43,837 bases of DNA from Bacteroidota bacterium (GTDB taxonomy: Bacteria; Bacteroidota; Bacteroidia; Bacteroidales; TTA-H9): NCBI GenBank assembly GCA_003250395.1, contig QKGM01000021.1, positions 1-43,837 on the forward strand. The letters are read 5' to 3'. Positions within the stretch are counted from its first letter, which is position 1. Each line of letters begins with the position of its first letter. The notes beneath the pieces are model-generated. The model saw nothing but the letters and a program-made list of their open reading frames with translations, had not been told where the DNA came from and did no database searches. A program made the position numbers and the translations under genes. Below, piece by piece: positions 18,410 through 26,412 of this stretch.

Positions 18410-19099
18410 ATGGAAAACCACCAATACAAAATTTTACTGGTAGATGATGAACCCGATGTGCTTGAATTTTTAAGCTACAATCTTAAGAAGGAAGGATTTA
18501 ATGTTCTTACCTGCTCCGACGGGCAAAAAGCTGTTGAAGCGGCCAGAAAAGAAAAGCCTTCGCTGATCATTCTTGATGTCATGATGCCAGGCATGGATGG
18601 TATAGAAACATGTGCTGAGATTAAAAAGACTCCTTATCTTTCAGATGCAATCATCATATTCCTGACAGCCAGAGGGGAAGACTATAGTCAGATTGCCGGT
18701 TTTGACGCAGGTGCAGATGATTACGTCACGAAACCCATCAAACCCAAGGTGCTGATTAGCAGAGTAAAAGCACTTCTTCGACGCATTCCCGTCGCGAACA
18801 ATGACCAGGTAATTACTGTCGACGAGTTTACCATCGATCGCGAACGATATTTGGTAATCAAAGATGGTGAAGAGATTGTTTTACCCAAGAAAGAATTTGA
18901 ACTGTTAATGCTACTGGCCGGACGGCCAAACAAAGTATTTACCCGCGATGAGATTTTTAGCGCTGTCTGGGGTAATGATGTAATTGTTGGCGATCGTACC
19001 ATTGATGTACATGTCAGAAAAATACGTGAAAAGTTAAATACTCCGGGCATTAGGACAATAAAGGGAGTAGGCTATAAATATGAAACCGGTAATTCATAA
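18410..19099 (+). CDS. OmpR/PhoB-family response regulator
   Basis: 229 residues. Receiver domain (8-122) with the acidic pair in VDDEPD, phosphoacceptor D56 in ILDVMMPGMDG, switch residue T86 (FLTAR) and K108 (VTKPIKP). A C-terminal winged-helix DNA-binding domain (about 130-227) shows LPKKEFELLMLLAGRPNKVFTRDEI and VDVHVRKIREKL-like features (TIDVHVRKIREKL, IRTIKGVGYKYE). Phosphorylated by the kinase 33 nt downstream in the same operon. The pair resembles PhoB-PhoR in architecture, but no pho genes or targets are adjacent, so the signal is open. Confidence 0.95.
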   Translation: MENHQYKILLVDDEPDVLEFLSYNLKKEGFNVLTCSDGQKAVEAARKEKPSLIILDVMMPGMDGIETCAEIKKTPYLSDAIIIFLTARGEDYSQIAGFDAGADDYVTKPIKPKVLISRVKALLRRIPVANNDQVITVDEFTIDRERYLVIKDGEEIVLPKKEFELLMLLAGRPNKVFTRDEIFSAVWGNDVIVGDRTIDVHVRKIREKLNTPGIRTIKGVGYKYETGNS

Positions 19100-19132
19100 C
19101 TTAAAAACCGTACCGGCTTATTTTAAACACTC

Positions 19133-20173
19133 ATGAAGTTTCCCGAATCACGAAAGACAGCAGGAAATGGGGCACTTTTTACCGCTCTTATTACTGCCTT
19201 TGCATTAGCAGGTGAACGAATTCTGACCAACTCCAATCAGTGGGACCTGGTTATTCTGATCAGCAGCGTAGTGGGGCTTGCCTCCTTCTTCGTATTATAC
19301 CATCTGATCAATAAATTTATTTATGAAAGAATCAGGGTCATCTACAAAACAATTCACCAGCAAAAGATTGCCAAATCGGTCAACCGCCAGCTACTTACTC
19401 CCGATTCGATTGAAAAAGTGAATCAGGAGGTACTTGACTGGAGTCGCGACAAGAAGGATGAAATAAGCAGACTTCATGAACTGGAGAATTACCGCCGTGA
19501 ATATATCGGAAACATTTCTCATGAACTTAAAACTCCGATCTTTAATATTCAGGGATATGTTTTAACGTTGCTGGAAGGAGGACTCGAAGACCCGTCTATC
19601 AACCGGGAGTATTTACTTCGAACCGAAAAAAGCATCAACCGGATGATTGCCATTGTCGAAGACCTCGAAACTATTACACAACTTGAATCAAATGAACTGA
19701 AGCTAAAAAAGGTCAAATTTGACCTTGTAGCATTGGCCGGAGAAGTAATCGATTCTTTGGAAATGAAAGCTGCCAAACGTGAAATACAATTATTCATTTC
19801 GCAAGAGGAAGATCAGCCATGTTTTGTGGTAGCTGACCGAGACAGAATTGCACAGGTATTTACCAATCTGGTTGAGAATGCCATAAAATACGGAAAGAAA
19901 GGGGAGGGACGCGTTAAAATCAGCTTCTTCGACATGGACGAGAACATCCTGGCCGAGGTAACCGACAATGGCCCAGGAATTGCTCCATCTGATCTGCCAA
20001 GAGTCTTTGAACGCTTCTATCGTACCGATAAAGCCCGTTCACGCGAGCAGGGTGGAACAGGCCTTGGACTGGCCATTGTCAAACATATAATAGAAGCACA
20101 TCAGCAGAGCGTAAACGTAAGAAGTACTCCTGGTATCGGGACAACCTTTGGTTTTACACTGAAAAAAGCCTGA
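19133..20173 (+). CDS. Membrane sensor histidine kinase
   Basis: 346 residues. Two N-terminal hydrophobic segments (about 13-29 and 38-60) with only a very short loop between, so there is no real periplasmic sensor domain. HisKA domain with phosphorylated H130 in NISHELKTPIFNIQGY. HATPase domain: N box NLVENAIKYG, G1 box DNGPGIA, F box ERFYRTDKARS, G2 box GGTGLGLAIVKHI. PhoR-like. It probably senses within the membrane or through a partner. Cotranscribed with the upstream regulator. Its TGA lies directly against the stop of the convergent MORN gene (TGATCA at 20171-20176). Confidence 0.95.
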   Translation: MKFPESRKTAGNGALFTALITAFALAGERILTNSNQWDLVILISSVVGLASFFVLYHLINKFIYERIRVIYKTIHQQKIAKSVNRQLLTPDSIEKVNQEVLDWSRDKKDEISRLHELENYRREYIGNISHELKTPIFNIQGYVLTLLEGGLEDPSINREYLLRTEKSINRMIAIVEDLETITQLESNELKLKKVKFDLVALAGEVIDSLEMKAAKREIQLFISQEEDQPCFVVADRDRIAQVFTNLVENAIKYGKKGEGRVKISFFDMDENILAEVTDNGPGIAPSDLPRVFERFYRTDKARSREQGGTGLGLAIVKHIIEAHQQSVNVRSTPGIGTTFGFTLKKA

Positions 20174-21505
20174 TCAATAACCTCGGCCCCTTTTCCCGCC
20201 ATTTCCTGTCTCTGCTTTTAAGGTTTTTAGCTTTACCCCGGCCTGATACACTATAGTCATGGTAAGTTTTCCATCCTGATTCCAGAAATACCAGGTTCCA
20301 TCCTGCTTTCCTCCTACAAAACTACCCTGGCTTGCTTTGCGGTTATTTGGATAGTATTCAGTAAAGCCCCCTTCAGGAACGTCATCACGAAAGTTTTGTT
20401 CGCGGATCAGAGATCCCTCAGGACCATAAAATAACCAACGACCTTCCTTTTTATCGTCTAGATAATTACCCTGTTGCCGGATATTCCCCTGTTCGTAGTA
20501 ATCAACCCAGGAGCCTGTGCGTCGGCCGTTGACATAGACTCCTTCATAACTTTTCTGACCATTATCGAGCCAGAAAACTGATTTCCCATTTTTCTCACCA
20601 TTTGAATACTTATGCTCATATTTTCTCTGACCACCTGAATACCAGCCTTCCCATAAACCATCCATTTTACCGGCTTTAAAAAAACCCTGATAATCTAATT
20701 GCTGATCCTCTGTCCAGCATTGCCAGAATCCATCTTCAAGATCATTGACAAATGATCCTTTATGGTGTAAGGTTCCATTTTCATAATACACCTTCCATTC
20801 CCCGGTGCGCTGTCCCTGGCTGTAAAGGCCTTCCTTCCATACTTCGCCGCTTGCATAGTAGTATACCCATTTACCATCCTGAAGTCCTGCATTGAAGTAT
20901 CCTCGGCTGCCTATCGACTGATTAGCTTCATAAAACACCCATTCACCTTCCTGAAGATCGTTCTTCAGGTTACCCTCCATCTCTTTTATGCCTCCTGACC
21001 GATAAAACACCGCAGGCCCTGTAAGACTGTCATTCAGGTATATACCCCGGAATGCCAGACTACTGTCGGCATTATATATAAATCCTTCCCCTTGCCTTCG
21101 CCCCTCTTTGAAAGGTAAAATTTTATAGATTGAACCCGTCGGAAAATATTCACGGTAAGTACCCTCTCTTTTCCCTCCGACAACCGGACACTCCGATTTC
21201 ACAGCACCCGACCCGAAATATTCAGTAATTTTCCCGTTTTCCGAAGCCTCTTCACGCATTATATCTCCAGAGTCGTACCAATACTTCCACACACCTGTGC
21301 GTTGTCCGTTTTGATATGCTCCCTCCGATTCCTTCTGTCCGTTCTTATACCAGGTTGTCCACTTGCCAATAGGGATTGTATCTAATACATAACCTTCTAT
21401 CCGTTGAACTGTCTGAGCACTGTCCCACCAGGCAGTAACAGGTCGCTGAGCTGTAAGATTTAAGACCAACAATGTGGTAAAAGCAAGGGTGAAAATCTTC
21501 TTCAT
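20174..21505 (-). CDS. Exported MORN-like repeat protein (YwqK-type), 16 repeats
   Basis: 443 residues: signal peptide ending in LTA before Q20, then about 16 tandem repeats of 23-24 residues from residue 46 to 430, pattern GxWxxYYxxGxxxxxGxYxNGxR. Such MORN_2/YwqK repeats form an extended beta structure; Bacteroidota proteins of this kind are often labelled toxin-antitoxin YwqK antitoxins, a label with no support here because the protein is exported and has no partner gene. One repeat (about 95-114) is shortened to 20 residues. The C terminus is Gly/Lys/Arg-rich. Lies 38 nt downstream of the prenyl synthase gene, probably co-transcribed. Function unknown; a periplasmic or surface binding role is likely. 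Confidence 0.88.
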   Translation of the reverse strand: MKKIFTLAFTTLLVLNLTAQRPVTAWWDSAQTVQRIEGYVLDTIPIGKWTTWYKNGQKESEGAYQNGQRTGVWKYWYDSGDIMREEASENGKITEYFGSGAVKSECPVVGGKREGTYREYFPTGSIYKILPFKEGRRQGEGFIYNADSSLAFRGIYLNDSLTGPAVFYRSGGIKEMEGNLKNDLQEGEWVFYEANQSIGSRGYFNAGLQDGKWVYYYASGEVWKEGLYSQGQRTGEWKVYYENGTLHHKGSFVNDLEDGFWQCWTEDQQLDYQGFFKAGKMDGLWEGWYSGGQRKYEHKYSNGEKNGKSVFWLDNGQKSYEGVYVNGRRTGSWVDYYEQGNIRQQGNYLDDKKEGRWLFYGPEGSLIREQNFRDDVPEGGFTEYYPNNRKASQGSFVGGKQDGTWYFWNQDGKLTMTIVYQAGVKLKTLKAETGNGGKRGRGY

Positions 21506-21543
21506 TGAAATATTTTAATAAAAGGATACTCTGAAAACCGGCT

Positions 21544-22518
21544 CTATCTGTCCCGATCAGTTGTATATCTGACCAAGTCCGCAAGCGACTTACGGGAAGG
21601 CTTGTCAGGTAATGTTTCCAGCATGGCAAGAGCCTCGTCACGATACTGAAACATTTTGCTTCTGGCATAATCGATACCACCTGATTGAACCACCATCTCA
21701 ATCACATCGGCCACCCGCTTTTTATCTGTATTATGATTCTTCACGGTATTGATAACAAATCGCTTGTCAGCTGAAGAACAATTTGACAGGAAGAATATCA
21801 GGGGTAAGGTCATTTTCTGATCTCTGATATCAATACCATTGGGCTTCCCGGTATTATTGATACTCTGGTAATCGAATAAGTCATCCTTGATCTGGAATGC
21901 CATTCCAACCTTTTCTCCGAAATTGCCCATCATAGCGATCAAATCAGCAGGAGCACCCGCCGAGGAGGCTCCGGCAGAACAACATGATGATATCAGTGTG
22001 GCTGTCTTCTTCCTGATGATCTCGTAATAAACATCCTCACGTATATCCAGCCGGCGGGCCTTTTCAATCTGAAGCAGCTCACCTTCACTCATCTCACGTG
22101 TGGCCGATGAAACAATCCGGAGTATATCCAATTCATTGTTTTCAACTGCCAGCAACAGGCCCCGGGAAAGAAGGTAATCACCTGCCAGAACAGCAATTTT
22201 GTTTTTCCACAACGCGTTGATCGAAAAGAACCCCCGACGCTCGTCAGAGCTGTCGACAACATCGTCATGCACCAAAGTGGCTGTATGAAGCAGTTCAATC
22301 ATCGCAGCAGCACGGTTAGACGATTCAGTTACTCCGCCGCAGAGATCAGCAGAAAGATACACGAACAAAGGCCGCATCTGCTTTCCCTTACGTCGGGTAA
22401 GGTATCGCATGATGATATCAAGGAGGGGAACGCGGCTTTTAATAGCTTCACGAAAAACTCCCTCGAACTGATGGATATGTTCATCAACAGGGGCTTGTAT
22501 TTCCTTCAGCGATGGCAT
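21544..22518 (-). CDS. ispB: Trans-polyprenyl diphosphate synthase
   Basis: Extends farnesyl or geranylgeranyl diphosphate with IPP to a long prenyl chain, probably the side chain of menaquinone. 324 residues. First Asp-rich motif HDDVVD (D85, D86, D89), second motif KDDLFD (D211, D212, D215), GKQMRP near 45-50 for IPP binding, GDYLLSRG at 112-119. Chain length cannot be set by eye; ispB-like long-chain enzyme is the best guess, so the symbol is tentative. Good promoter just upstream, MORN gene downstream. The UbiA-type prenyltransferase at 36512-37381 could use its product. Confidence 0.9.
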   Translation of the reverse strand: MPSLKEIQAPVDEHIHQFEGVFREAIKSRVPLLDIIMRYLTRRKGKQMRPLFVYLSADLCGGVTESSNRAAAMIELLHTATLVHDDVVDSSDERRGFFSINALWKNKIAVLAGDYLLSRGLLLAVENNELDILRIVSSATREMSEGELLQIEKARRLDIREDVYYEIIRKKTATLISSCCSAGASSAGAPADLIAMMGNFGEKVGMAFQIKDDLFDYQSINNTGKPNGIDIRDQKMTLPLIFFLSNCSSADKRFVINTVKNHNTDKKRVADVIEMVVQSGGIDYARSKMFQYRDEALAMLETLPDKPSRKSLADLVRYTTDRDR

Positions 22519-22538
22519 GAATGATGTATTTATCAGGT

Positions 22539-22567
22539 CAAAAGTACGAAAAACGACAGACTTTCAA
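22539..22567 (-). promoter_or_regulatory. Promoter of the polyprenyl synthase gene
   Basis: Minus strand TTG (22565-22567), 18-nt spacer, TACTTTTG (22539-22546), 20 nt before the ATG. Confidence 0.65.
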
Positions 22568-22610
22568 TTGTCAATCGACAGGCACCAACGCTCAGACGGC
22601 CAAATTGTTT

Positions 22611-22618
22611 TAGATTTG
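22611..22618 (+). promoter_or_regulatory. -7 element of the radical SAM gene
   Basis: TAGATTTG, perfect -7 match, 14 nt before the ATG at 22633; no clear TTG partner. Confidence 0.4.
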
Positions 22619-22632
22619 CACAAAGTTTCAAT

Positions 22633-23412
22633 ATGTCTACATTTCTTTTTAACGAGGTTGTCTTTGGACCAGTCAGAAGCCGACGCTTCGGGGTTTCTCT
22701 GGGAATCAACCTGTTGCCATGCGACCGGAAAGTGTGCAGTTTCAATTGTATCTATTGTGAATGCGGGTGGACTGCGAAAGATAATTCCGGTACAGGAAAT
22801 AGCTGGCCTGATCCTTCGACCATTGAAGCAATGCTTGAGCAACGTCTGATTGAAATGAAATCAAATGGCGAACTCCCCAACAGTATTACCTTTGCCGGGA
22901 ATGGAGAACCTACCCTGCACCCCCAGTTTTTATCCATCATAAAATCCACTATCTCGCTTCGTGATAAATACGCTCCCGGTGCTATCGTAACGGTATTGTC
23001 TAATGCAACAACTGCTCACAGACCAGATGTATTCGAAGCCCTGATGCTGGTTGATAGTCATGTAATGAAACTGGATGCAGGGACAGATGAAACCTACCAA
23101 CGAATTAACCAACCTGCCTCTTCATCGCCATTCTCCAAAATTCTCTCAAACCTGATGCTTTTTAACGGAGATCTTACCATTCAGACAATGTTTGTGAAGG
23201 GTATGCTCGACGGGCAGGTCATCGATAATACCACTGCCCTTGAAGTATCAACATGGCTTGATCACCTGGTTCAGATAAAACCACAACTTGTCATGATCTA
23301 TTCTATAGCCCGTGATACTCCCGCAAGTGACCTTAGAATTGTTGAGCGGGAACAGCTTAACAAAATTGCCGGGTTAGTGGAAGAACTTGGTATCAAGGCA
23401 GAAGTATTTTAG
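22633..23412 (+). CDS. Radical SAM protein
   Basis: 259 residues. The 4Fe-4S/SAM cluster motif CxxxCxxC is C35-SFN-C39-IY-C42. It follows GPVRSRRFGVSLGINLLP, the N-terminal pattern of a widespread group of small radical SAM proteins. The glycine-rich SAM contact is FAGNGEPTLHP (about 97-107). No extra cysteine-rich domain, so no auxiliary cluster. The substrate is not recognisable. Followed after 4 nt by a small gene, so the two are one operon; a joint role is possible but unproven. Confidence 0.9.
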   Translation: MSTFLFNEVVFGPVRSRRFGVSLGINLLPCDRKVCSFNCIYCECGWTAKDNSGTGNSWPDPSTIEAMLEQRLIEMKSNGELPNSITFAGNGEPTLHPQFLSIIKSTISLRDKYAPGAIVTVLSNATTAHRPDVFEALMLVDSHVMKLDAGTDETYQRINQPASSSPFSKILSNLMLFNGDLTIQTMFVKGMLDGQVIDNTTALEVSTWLDHLVQIKPQLVMIYSIARDTPASDLRIVEREQLNKIAGLVEELGIKAEVF

Positions 23413-23416
23413 TAAA

Positions 23417-23818
23417 ATGTACCTACAGCAATACCCGGCAAAAATCCTGTTCGCCCTGGGTGAAACAATCAGGGGGAACGATAAGATTCAATTATGGCTT
23501 GCTGAGAATGGCTATCCCGAAATTGCCGCATTCAGCAATGCCGTGAGAGGAAGCTCCGAGGCTGAAAAATTCCTTTTGAAAACATATCCCAGTCTTGCAG
23601 CTCTCGACGCTGCCATAGATAACAACCTGAAAGCCTACCTCTGGCTAAAGAAAAACAATCTTATACTCTACATCGTCTTCGCAGATGCATGCAAAGGAAA
23701 GCAACAAGCCGTTGACTGGTTAAAAACAAAAAACCTCGATATCTTCATTCATCTGGCAGGGATTATCAGATTTTACAGGGAAAACCAGTATTTCGATTAC
23801 CACAAGAAGCATTTCTAG
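23417..23818 (+). CDS. Hypothetical protein in operon with the radical SAM gene
   Basis: 133 residues from ATG 23417, which lies 4 nt after the radical SAM stop; the frame opens earlier but inside that gene. Helical throughout, no signal peptide or membrane helix. Repeated pattern of aromatic-rich helices (IQLWLAENGYPEIAAFSNA, EKFLLKTYPSLAALDAA, LKAYLWLKKNNLILYIVFADA, QQAVDWLKTKNLDIFIHLA) suggests three or four internal repeats of about 28 residues. I do not recognise the family. Its TAG shares the tetranucleotide CTAG (23815-23818) with the stop of the convergent rhodanese-like gene. Confidence 0.78.
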   Translation: MYLQQYPAKILFALGETIRGNDKIQLWLAENGYPEIAAFSNAVRGSSEAEKFLLKTYPSLAALDAAIDNNLKAYLWLKKNNLILYIVFADACKGKQQAVDWLKTKNLDIFIHLAGIIRFYRENQYFDYHKKHF

Positions 23819-24249
23819 TCGTTACATCCGCAGGAGCATCCACCGCAAGAACTTCCATCATTGCAATTACTCAGCAAATCGGCTAACCTCCCTTTAATGG
23901 GTTGACCTGAACTTTTCCACTGGAGAAGACCACCTGCAATGAAGCGAACATCGCTGAAATCATTGTACAGTAACATATTTGCCGCTTTCCAGGCAATTGT
24001 TCCATCCATATCTGCTATAAGATACTTATGATTTCTGTCAAGCAATTCCATTTTGTCCAAAAGCGTCAGGAGCGGAATATTTTGTAACCCCGGGTGATCT
24101 ATTGATGCCAGAGAAAAATCTTTAGATTCTCTAACATCAATAAAAACAACTGATTCCTGTAGCAAACCCTGTGCTTCCTGCACAGTAATTCCCTTTACCT
24201 GGTATTTCACCCCGTTACGGGAAATAAGCGTTTTAGTTTCCATTGCCAT
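23815..24249 (-). CDS. Rhodanese-like protein lacking the catalytic cysteine, Cys-rich tail
   Basis: 144 residues. A single rhodanese fold: VVFIDVRESKDFSLASIDHPGLQNIPL in the first half and VRFIAGGLLQWKSSGQPI near the end. The active loop, normally CxxGxRS, reads DMDGTIA, so the sulfur-carrying Cys is Asp and the Arg is Ile; it cannot be a sulfurtransferase in the usual way. The C terminus CNDGSSCGGCSCGCND has five cysteines in sixteen residues and may bind metal. Two ATGs (24249, 24243) follow the promoter closely; the second leaves a longer leader. Ends back to back with the small gene at 23417-23818. Role unknown. Confidence 0.85.
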   Translation of the reverse strand: MAMETKTLISRNGVKYQVKGITVQEAQGLLQESVVFIDVRESKDFSLASIDHPGLQNIPLLTLLDKMELLDRNHKYLIADMDGTIAWKAANMLLYNDFSDVRFIAGGLLQWKSSGQPIKGRLADLLSNCNDGSSCGGCSCGCND

Positions 24250-24259
24250 CAATTTTTGG

Positions 24260-24290
24260 CAAATCTACAATATTGATAAGAACCATCAAA
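24260..24290 (-). promoter_or_regulatory. Promoter of the rhodanese-like gene
   Basis: Minus strand TTTG (24287-24290), 19-nt spacer, TAGATTTG (24260-24267). Full consensus; leader only about 6-13 nt. Confidence 0.8.
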
Positions 24291-24341
24291 AATATAAGAT
24301 CCTGTACAAAACCAAAACAGTGGCCTAAAAAAGGACACCTT

Positions 24342-24355
24342 CACTTAATTAAGTG
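24342..24355. promoter_or_regulatory. 14-bp perfect palindrome, possible activator site
   Basis: CACTTAATTAAGTG. Its centre lies about 110 bp upstream of the start predicted from the sigma-54-like promoter at 24431-24447, the usual distance of an enhancer-binding-protein site. Confidence 0.45.
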
Positions 24356-24430
24356 TATTAAAATTTGACACTTTTAAAAAAACAAGCTTTACCTGGCAAT
24401 TAAACTGCTGCAAATAAAGCAATTACACAT

Positions 24431-24447
24431 TTGGCATGGTTTTAGCT
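24431..24447 (+). promoter_or_regulatory. Sigma-54-like promoter upstream of a structured RNA
   Basis: TTGGCATGGTTTTAGCT. It keeps the invariant GG (24433-24434) - 10 nt - GC (24445-24446) spacing of -24/-12 promoters, against consensus TGGCAC-N5-TTGCW (two mismatches). Predicted start about 24458. Motif seen; RpoN use is inferred. Confidence 0.45.
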
Positions 24448-24457
24448 AATAAGAAAT

Positions 24458-24710
24458 TGGTTAAGAAATTCGATCGCCTTAGTTGAAAAAATAATCACAA
24501 TAAGTTCACACAGGCTTGGGGAATAATCATCAACAGAGAGTCACCGGCATAGAGGGCTGGTGACTCCTGAGGATGAACCTCGGAAAACCGGATCACCAAC
24601 TTAAAGAAAGTCAATTCACCCCGAGAATATTTTCAGGTGAATTTCTAAAGCTCCGTTGTTAATTATATACAGTTTAAAAAGGCCTGACGCTGAGAAGCGA
24701 CGGGCTTTTT
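24458..24710 (+). ncRNA. Candidate structured non-coding RNA, about 250 nt
   Basis: A gene-free stretch with strong nested pairing. A closing helix CTTGGGG (24515-24521) pairs with CCCCGAG (24619-24625). Inside are an 11-bp hairpin (24538-24548 with 24556-24566, one GU pair, 7-nt loop) and a second hairpin CCTGAGG / CCTCGG (24566-24583) on a 5-nt loop. AATTCACC and GGTGAATT (24613-24620, 24636-24643) offer an alternative hairpin that competes with the closing helix. An intrinsic terminator ends the unit. No open frame of note. It does not match SRP RNA, tmRNA or RNase P signatures that I know; 6S RNA or a regulatory RNA are possible. Strand and ends are inferred from the promoter-like site and terminator. 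Confidence 0.45.
24676..24710. terminator. Bidirectional intrinsic terminator
   Basis: AAAAAGGCCTGACGCT and AGCGACGGGCTTTTT pair around GAGA with small mismatches; T-runs on both strands. It can end the candidate RNA (plus) and the glutaminyl cyclase gene (minus, stop at 24715). Confidence 0.8.
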
Positions 24711-24714
24711 GGTT

Positions 24715-25722
24715 TTACTTCTCCTGATACAACACATGCAGAAGAACATCGCCAACGGCAACTAAACTCGCAGGACTCACCTTCTCAAGATTATCGCCCA
24801 CTGTATGCCAGTATGGGTAAAATCCTGTCGAAGATCCCTCGCGCTGAAGGTGGATAATATTGATGGTCGGAATATTGGCATCACGGTTTACATAATAATG
24901 GTCATCAGTAATAAAGCCCCCTTCGTCCTCAATAAATAGATTATCATAACCCGCCTGATGAGCAATTCTCCATACTTTCTTCACAATATGCGGGGCATAA
25001 TACAGCGACCAGCCCTCCTGCTTAAAGGTAGCATTCTCAACACCGACCATGTCAAGTAAAATACCAAACCGCGCTTTGTAACCCTGAATATGAGGATTCC
25101 TGGCCCAATATTGTGAACCCAATCCCCATTCATTTTCGGTATCGCTGTTTTGATTTGCCTGAGTCGGACCATAATCTTCGGCATCAAATAAAACTATATC
25201 TACTCCAACCTTGGGCAAATCCGGTGCTATTACCCGCGCCAGCTCAAGCAATACGCCAACACCGGCAGCCCCGTCATTAGCGCCATCAATCGGTGTCTTA
25301 TGATTCGCCGGATCAGGATCATGATCAGCCCATGGACGGGAATCCCAATGTGAGCAGAGTAAAATCCTGGCTTTAGCCTCCGGGTTAAATGAAGCGATGA
25401 TATTCCTCCCATTTAATACTGTACCATCGAAAGCCCGCGCCTTAAACGACTGTACAATTACATTGGGAGTATACCTCTTTAAAGTTGATTCAAGCCATTT
25501 GGCGCACTCAACATTTGCCCTGGTATTCGGTACCCGTGGCCCGAATGCAATCTGCTTCGCCACCGATGCCATTGCCGAATCGGCATTAAAAACAGGGATA
25601 GGAGCCAGAACTTCAACCTCCTTAACAGCAGATTGCGTGTCACGCTTTTCAGGACTAACGCACGATGTAGCCTGTAATGCGATGACGACCAATAAAATAA
25701 AATACCTGTCAATATACTTCAT
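24715..25722 (-). CDS. Glutaminyl-peptide cyclotransferase-like lipoprotein (M28 fold)
   Basis: 335 residues with lipoprotein signal, lipobox LQATSC (C21), so a membrane-anchored enzyme facing the periplasm. M28 peptidase fold with SHWDSRPWADHDPD (H125, D127), DGANDGAAGVGVLLE (D150), FDAEDYG (E182, D183), LLDMVG and DDHYYVN (H275). The motifs SHWDSRPxADxDPD, FDAEDYG, GLGSQYWAR and LLDMVG match the glutaminyl cyclase of Porphyromonas gingivalis, which converts N-terminal Gln of exported proteins to pyroglutamate. Likely metal ligands are D150, D183, H275 with E182 as catalytic acid/base. An aminopeptidase cannot be excluded by motifs alone. -7 box TACCTTTG at 25777-25784. Confidence 0.88.
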   Translation of the reverse strand: MKYIDRYFILLVVIALQATSCVSPEKRDTQSAVKEVEVLAPIPVFNADSAMASVAKQIAFGPRVPNTRANVECAKWLESTLKRYTPNVIVQSFKARAFDGTVLNGRNIIASFNPEAKARILLCSHWDSRPWADHDPDPANHKTPIDGANDGAAGVGVLLELARVIAPDLPKVGVDIVLFDAEDYGPTQANQNSDTENEWGLGSQYWARNPHIQGYKARFGILLDMVGVENATFKQEGWSLYYAPHIVKKVWRIAHQAGYDNLFIEDEGGFITDDHYYVNRDANIPTINIIHLQREGSSTGFYPYWHTVGDNLEKVSPASLVAVGDVLLHVLYQEK

Positions 25723-25776
25723 AAATCTCTTATTACACGACCCTATAACTTATAATCCCATTCAAAGGATGGTTGA

Positions 25777-25784
25777 CAAAGGTA
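25777..25784 (-). promoter_or_regulatory. -7 element of the glutaminyl cyclase gene
   Basis: Minus-strand TACCTTTG, perfect, about 55 nt before the ATG; no TTG partner. Confidence 0.5.
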
Positions 25785-26292
25785 ACAAACTATGCGCTAA
25801 TAGCGGACTACCGCCTTCCGAAGAAATTCTTTCCATTTTCAGTTTCTTCTCCGGTTATGTCAGGCTGTATAGTACAACTAAAGCTTCCCATACATCCTAC
25901 AACGCTGACCGGGTTAAAATATCCTTAGAAATCAATTCTCACTGAAGCACCGGTTCCCCGGAATAATACATTCTGCATGTGCTATTGAAAATCACGTCAG
26001 CAGGACATTGTAACAAGCCGGGATAATTTTTGTTAACTCCCGGCTTCCGGGCTCTACCCTATTCTGGGGCCAACACTGATCTTCTATCCCGAATGAAATC
26101 AAAAAACTCATTCATTAACTATATAAGCCCGCCATCCAGGCCGATCCGGCTTCAGTCATGGCCAGTAACCCAGATATATCGAATTACGAATTCAATGAAA
26201 TCTGAGTACAGTCACATCGTGATCAGGATTACCACATGCGCGTAACCATCATTAACAACACAAAACATATCTATCTTAAAATCATACGAAAA

Positions 26293-26312
26293 CAGTCTGT
26301 TGAAACAGACTG
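26293..26312 (-). terminator. Possible terminator (minus strand)
   Basis: CAGTCTGT / ACAGACTG, perfect 8-bp stem, 4-nt loop, followed on the minus strand by TTTTCG. It lies 100 nt past the small minus-strand frame at 26413-26532. Confidence 0.4.
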
Positions 26313-26412
26313 AAAATGGAGTTTAACGTTACAAGCAGGAATAAGCTTCATCACCAAATATTAATCTACCGACCCATCCCCCATCATTAGTCTATTACGG
26401 GGCGAACCTGTT

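Noticed and set aside
25397-25945. 182-codon plus-strand frame over the glutaminyl cyclase
   Set aside because: Most of it is antisense to the cyclase; no family pattern.
26030-26245. 71-codon plus-strand open frame in the repeat-rich gap
   Set aside because: No promoter, no protein-like pattern, and it begins next to an inverted repeat; most likely chance.
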